Below are positions 21,114 through 21,271 of a stretch of DNA of 21,271 nt, piece after piece. The DNA is from Lachnospiraceae bacterium. GTDB taxonomy: Bacteria > Bacillota > Clostridia > Lachnospirales > Lachnospiraceae. The stretch covers positions 1 through 21,271 of the forward strand of contig JAHZHB010000001.1 in assembly GCA_019420465.1 (NCBI GenBank), given 5' to 3'. Under the pieces are notes generated by a model. The model saw only the letters and a program-made list of their open reading frames with translations, had not been told where the DNA came from and made no database searches. Every line of letters starts with the position of its first letter. Position 1 is the first letter of the stretch. The translations under genes and the position numbers were made by a program.

Positions 21114-21271
21114 TTAGTCCTGAGCGATGATTTCTTTTTTGTTGTAGGATCCACAAGCTTTGCAGACTCTGTGCGGCATCATCAGGGCGCCACATTTGCT
21201 GCATTTTACCAGATTCGGAGCGCTCATTTTCCAGTTTGCTCTTCTCTTATCTCTTCTACCTTTGGAAGATT
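21114..21271 (-). CDS. rpmF: 50S ribosomal protein L32, C-terminal part (start outside window)
   Basis: The last 51 codons before the window edge encode SSKGRRDKRRANWKMSAPNL, then VKCSKCGALMMPHRVCKACG and a tail ending IIAQD. The two CxxC pairs form the zinc ribbon of L32, so this is the zinc-containing (C+) form; the basic N-terminal region and length fit a protein of about 60 residues, with roughly nine residues missing beyond 21271. L32 is a small protein of the large ribosomal subunit. Its usual partner (the DUF177/YceD protein) would be upstream, outside the window. Confidence 0.97.
   Translation of the reverse strand, partial: SSKGRRDKRRANWKMSAPNLVKCSKCGALMMPHRVCKACGSYNKKEIIAQD

Overview
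The window looks like chromosomal DNA from a Gram-positive gut anaerobe, most likely a Lachnospiraceae (Blautia/Dorea/Coprococcus type). The reasons are a DUF4317 gene, an rpmF (L32) end typical of that group, a SpoVB-like flippase, a membrane Ser/Thr kinase, strong GGAGG ribosome binding sites and moderate GC. The genus is inferred, not proven. Almost everything is on the minus strand; only an XRE regulator and the DUF4317 gene are on the plus strand.

Layout, left to right. (1) 1-1212 is a decayed region: a 62-bp tandem repeat, the C-terminal half of a glutathionyl-hydroquinone reductase-like gene, a 274-bp palindrome that would fold as a branched (three-way junction) structure, and a short frame-broken reading frame. 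(2) 1227-3449 is a two-gene unit, a PLP aminotransferase and a D-2-hydroxyacid dehydrogenase, with its own promoter and a large palindrome upstream, next to a Crp/Fnr-family regulator gene. (3) 3618-12442 is a long co-directional run. In transcription order it reads: tandem rhamnose-mutarotase-like protein, Ser/Thr kinase, OmpR-type response regulator, sensor kinase, HisH, HisF, uracil-DNA glycosylase, SpoVB/MurJ-like flippase, Crp/Fnr regulator. Several junctions overlap or nearly touch, including a 4-bp overlap between the sensor kinase and hisH. (4) A divergent promoter region leads to the small XRE regulator at 12681. (5) 13078-16357 is a copper-resistance operon: csoR, copA with a C-terminal CopZ-like domain that has its own ribosome binding site, and a small unknown gene. 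Its promoter carries two mirror-image CsoR-type operators. (6) 16354-19506 is a larB-larC-M64 metallopeptidase operon (nickel-pincer cofactor synthesis plus a membrane-anchored zinc protease). (7) DUF4317 (+) and the end of rpmF (-) converge on strong terminators.

The most interesting points are: the overlapping internal start that would make a free CopZ chaperone from copA; the paired mirror-image CsoR operators, one inside the -35/-10 spacer and one in the leader; the two-domain RhaM-like protein in which each half has lost a different part of the catalytic motif; the linkage of a PASTA-less kinase and a two-component system to hisHF; the palindrome in front of the dehydrogenase operon beside a Crp-type gene; the His-rich LarC with a translationally coupled M64 protease; and the branched palindrome at 687-960. 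No CRISPR array, tRNA, rRNA or transposase was seen.
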